Of a stretch of DNA of 64,000 nucleotides, positions 62,211-64,000 are shown piece by piece (within the stretch, counting starts at the first letter, position 1; every line of letters starts with the position of its first letter). The notes under the pieces are model-generated. The model was given only the letters and a program-made list of their open reading frames with translations. It was not told the origin of the DNA and ran no database searches. This DNA is from Burkholderia sp. BCC0322 (GTDB taxonomy: Bacteria; Pseudomonadota; Gammaproteobacteria; Burkholderiales; Burkholderiaceae), in the NCBI RefSeq assembly GCF_902833045.1, contig NZ_CADFDU010000011.1, positions 174,260 to 238,259 of the forward strand. Reading direction: 5' to 3'. Position numbers and translations under genes: made by a program.

Positions 62211-63326
62211 ATGCGTGCCTGCTTTCTTCGCCAAGCCTGCTCCGTTGCCGCCCTTGCCGCCGCGGCAGCATTCACGTCGGTCGCCAGCCCGTCGGCGCAT
62301 GCCGAAGAGCTGAATGTCTACAACTGGTCCGACTACATCGCACCGGACACGATCCCGAACTTCCAGAAGCAGACGGGCATCCACGTCAAGTACGACAACT
62401 ACGACAGCGACGACACGCTTCAGGCGAAGCTGCTTGCCGGCAGTTCGGGCTACGACATCGTCGTGCCGACGTCGAACTACATGGCCAAGCAGATCCAGGC
62501 CGGCGTGTACCAGAAGCTCGACAAGTCGAAGCTGCCGAACCTCGCGAACCTCGACCCGCTGCTGATGAAGATGATCTCGGATGCCGATCCGGGCAACCAG
62601 TACGGCGTACCCTGGGCCTACGGCACGGACGGCATCGGCTACAACGCGCAGGCGGTGAAGAAGGCGCTCGGCGACAAGGCGCCCGTCGACAGCTGGGCGC
62701 TGGTATTCGACCCGGCGAACATGGAGAAGCTGAAGAGCTGCGGCGTGTCGTTCCTCGACCAGGCCGTCGACGTGTTCGCCGCCACGCTGCAGTACATGGG
62801 CAAGGATCCGAACAGCAAGAACCCCGGCGACTACCAGGCTGCATTCGAAGTCCTGAAGAAAGTCCGCCCGTACATCACCCAGTTCAACTCGTCCGGCTAC
62901 ATCAACGATCTCGCGAACAACGACGTGTGCGTTGCGCTCGGCTGGTCGGGCGACGTCGGCATCGCGCATCGCCGCTCGGCCGAAGCGAAGCGTTCGTACG
63001 ACATCAAGTTCTCGAACCCGAAGGAAGGCGGCCTGCTGTGGTTCGACGTGATGGTGATCCCGAAGGATGCACCGCACCCCGAGGCCGCGCTGAAGTGGAT
63101 CAACTACGTGTCCGATCCGAAGGTCAACGCGGCGATCACCAATACGGTGTTCTACCCGACCGCGAACAAGGCCGCGCACCAGTTCGTCACGCCGTCCGTC
63201 GCGCAGGACCCGACCGTCTACCCGCCCGAAGACGTGCTGAAGAAGATGGTGCTGATGAAGCCGATGCCGGCCGACATCCTGCGCCTCCAGAACCGCCTGT
63301 GGGCCCAATTGAAGACCGGCCACTGA
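62211..63326 (+). CDS. Polyamine ABC transporter periplasmic binding protein
   Basis: A 371-residue PotF/SpuD-like binding protein. The signal peptide (1-31, ending PSAHA) precedes EELNVYNWSDYIAPDTIPNFQKQTGIHVKYDNYDS, the standard start of putrescine-binding proteins. Residues lining the amine pocket (NWSDY, YGVPWAYGTDGIGYN, GLLWFDVMVIP) are visible. It captures putrescine/spermidine for the ATPase encoded next. Confidence 0.93.
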   Translation: MRACFLRQACSVAALAAAAAFTSVASPSAHAEELNVYNWSDYIAPDTIPNFQKQTGIHVKYDNYDSDDTLQAKLLAGSSGYDIVVPTSNYMAKQIQAGVYQKLDKSKLPNLANLDPLLMKMISDADPGNQYGVPWAYGTDGIGYNAQAVKKALGDKAPVDSWALVFDPANMEKLKSCGVSFLDQAVDVFAATLQYMGKDPNSKNPGDYQAAFEVLKKVRPYITQFNSSGYINDLANNDVCVALGWSGDVGIAHRRSAEAKRSYDIKFSNPKEGGLLWFDVMVIPKDAPHPEAALKWINYVSDPKVNAAITNTVFYPTANKAAHQFVTPSVAQDPTVYPPEDVLKKMVLMKPMPADILRLQNRLWAQLKTGH

Positions 63327-63502
63327 TCGCCATGCATTCCGGCGGCGCAGGCATCGCTCGACGCCTGCCCGCCTGAGATCCGCGGACCTCCGTCCGCCCG
63401 TGCGCGTCGCGCGCACTGTTCCATCCGGCACGAGCCGTCGTCCGTGAGTCGCATCGCGCGCCTCGCGCGGGGACGCTCACGCCTGCAATCCGTGAAGAAC
63501 GA
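63327..63502. other. Spacer between the binding protein and ATPase genes
   Basis: 176 bp with no gene or obvious terminator, so readthrough into the ATPase gene is likely. Confidence 0.4.
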
Positions 63503-64000
63503 ATGGTGAATCCCATGCAATCGATACCCTCTTCCGCTGCTGCACGACAGACCCAACCGGCCCCCGCGGCCCGTACGCAAAACGACGCCTTCGTGCGCAT
63601 CGAAAACGTCGTGAAGAAATTCGGCGACAGCACGGCCGTCGACAACGTGAACCTGACGATCGCGAAGAACGAACTGTTCGCGCTGCTCGGCAGCTCGGGC
63701 TGCGGCAAGTCGACGCTGCTGCGCATGCTCGCCGGGCTCGAGACGGCCACCTCCGGCAGGATCTTCGTCGACGGCGAGGATCTCGCCGCGCTGCCGCCGT
63801 ACCGCCGCCCGGTGAACATGATGTTCCAGTCGTACGCGCTGTTCCCGCACATGACGGTCGAATCGAACGTCGCGTTCGGCCTGAAGCAGGAAGGCACGCC
63901 GAAAAACGAGATCAAGGAGCGCGTGGCCGATGCGCTCGCGCTCGTGCAGATGAGCAAGTACGCGAAGCGCAAGCCGCACCAGCTCTCCGGCGGCCAGCAG
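63503..64000 (+). CDS. Polyamine ABC transporter ATP-binding protein, 3' end missing
   Basis: N-terminal 166 residues of an ABC ATPase of the PotA/PotG type. Walker A is GSSGCGKST (63-71), Q-loop FQSYALFPHMTV, and the ABC signature LSGGQQ reaches the window edge. It powers uptake by the preceding binding protein; permease genes are expected to the right. The start is the ATG at 63503; the ATG four codons later is an alternative. Confidence 0.94.
   Translation, partial: MVNPMQSIPSSAAARQTQPAPAARTQNDAFVRIENVVKKFGDSTAVDNVNLTIAKNELFALLGSSGCGKSTLLRMLAGLETATSGRIFVDGEDLAALPPYRRPVNMMFQSYALFPHMTVESNVAFGLKQEGTPKNEIKERVADALALVQMSKYAKRKPHQLSGGQQ

Noticed and set aside
1-64000. Prophage, insertion sequence or genomic island
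   Set aside because: No transposase, integrase, phage gene, tRNA-linked repeat or clear change in codon use; gene content is ordinary core and accessory chromosome.

Overview
The window looks like chromosomal DNA of a Burkholderia species, most likely from the B. cepacia complex. It is GC-rich with strong GC3 codon bias. It carries a Burkholderia-type porin, a close relative of the KirBac1.1 potassium channel of B. pseudomallei, a fused indolepyruvate:ferredoxin oxidoreductase, and a contiguous biotin operon. I see no rRNA, tRNA, insertion sequence, prophage or CRISPR array. Both ends cut through genes: bioA on the left and a polyamine ABC-transporter ATPase on the right.

Left part (1-13.7 kb): the biotin operon bioA-bioF-bioD-bioB with ATGA overlaps and a strong terminator. 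It is followed by minus-strand genes for a suppressor-of-fused domain protein, CutC, two small membrane proteins and an EAL c-di-GMP phosphodiesterase. Then come a Na+/H+ antiporter and the 1190-residue iorAB fusion.

13.7-15.65 kb is a non-coding stretch holding the most unusual object in the window: a decaying tandem array of about 88-bp units. Each unit has two directly repeated nonamers (AAATGCACA and a DnaA-box-like [AT]T[AG]TCCACA) separated by exactly 26 nt in eight of the nine clear units. I know no described element that matches it.

15.6-29 kb: single metabolic and transport genes with their regulators. These are a hexapeptide acetyltransferase, two GST-like proteins, the Kir channel, a sulfate-binding protein, a DapA-type synthase preceded by a Lys-rich mini-ORF and mutually exclusive hairpins, LysR regulators, an MFS carrier, a lipoprotein, a Tat-exported phospholipase C and a small hydrolase.

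28.5-37.6 kb: a short operon (hydroxyacid dehydrogenase, HMG-CoA lyase, YbaK-type deacylase, DUF1289 protein), an EamA exporter divergent from an Lrp regulator, a fluoroacetate-dehalogenase-like hydrolase, nitronate monooxygenase, a LysR regulator and the porin.

37.9-53.6 kb: a BASS symporter, an EAL-CBS-GGDDF protein, a LacI-AGE isomerase-PfkB sugar operon, small conserved proteins, a MidA-like methyltransferase divergent from folB-ttcA, then glmU-glmS (UDP-GlcNAc synthesis) and two small coupled genes.

53.6-64 kb: an FTR1/cupredoxin iron-uptake pair, a CopZ-like chaperone with a MerR/CueR-type promoter, and a divergent polyamine catabolism and uptake cluster (aldehyde dehydrogenase and PuuR on one side; puuD, puuA, an aminotransferase, a potF-type binding protein and a potG-type ATPase on the other).
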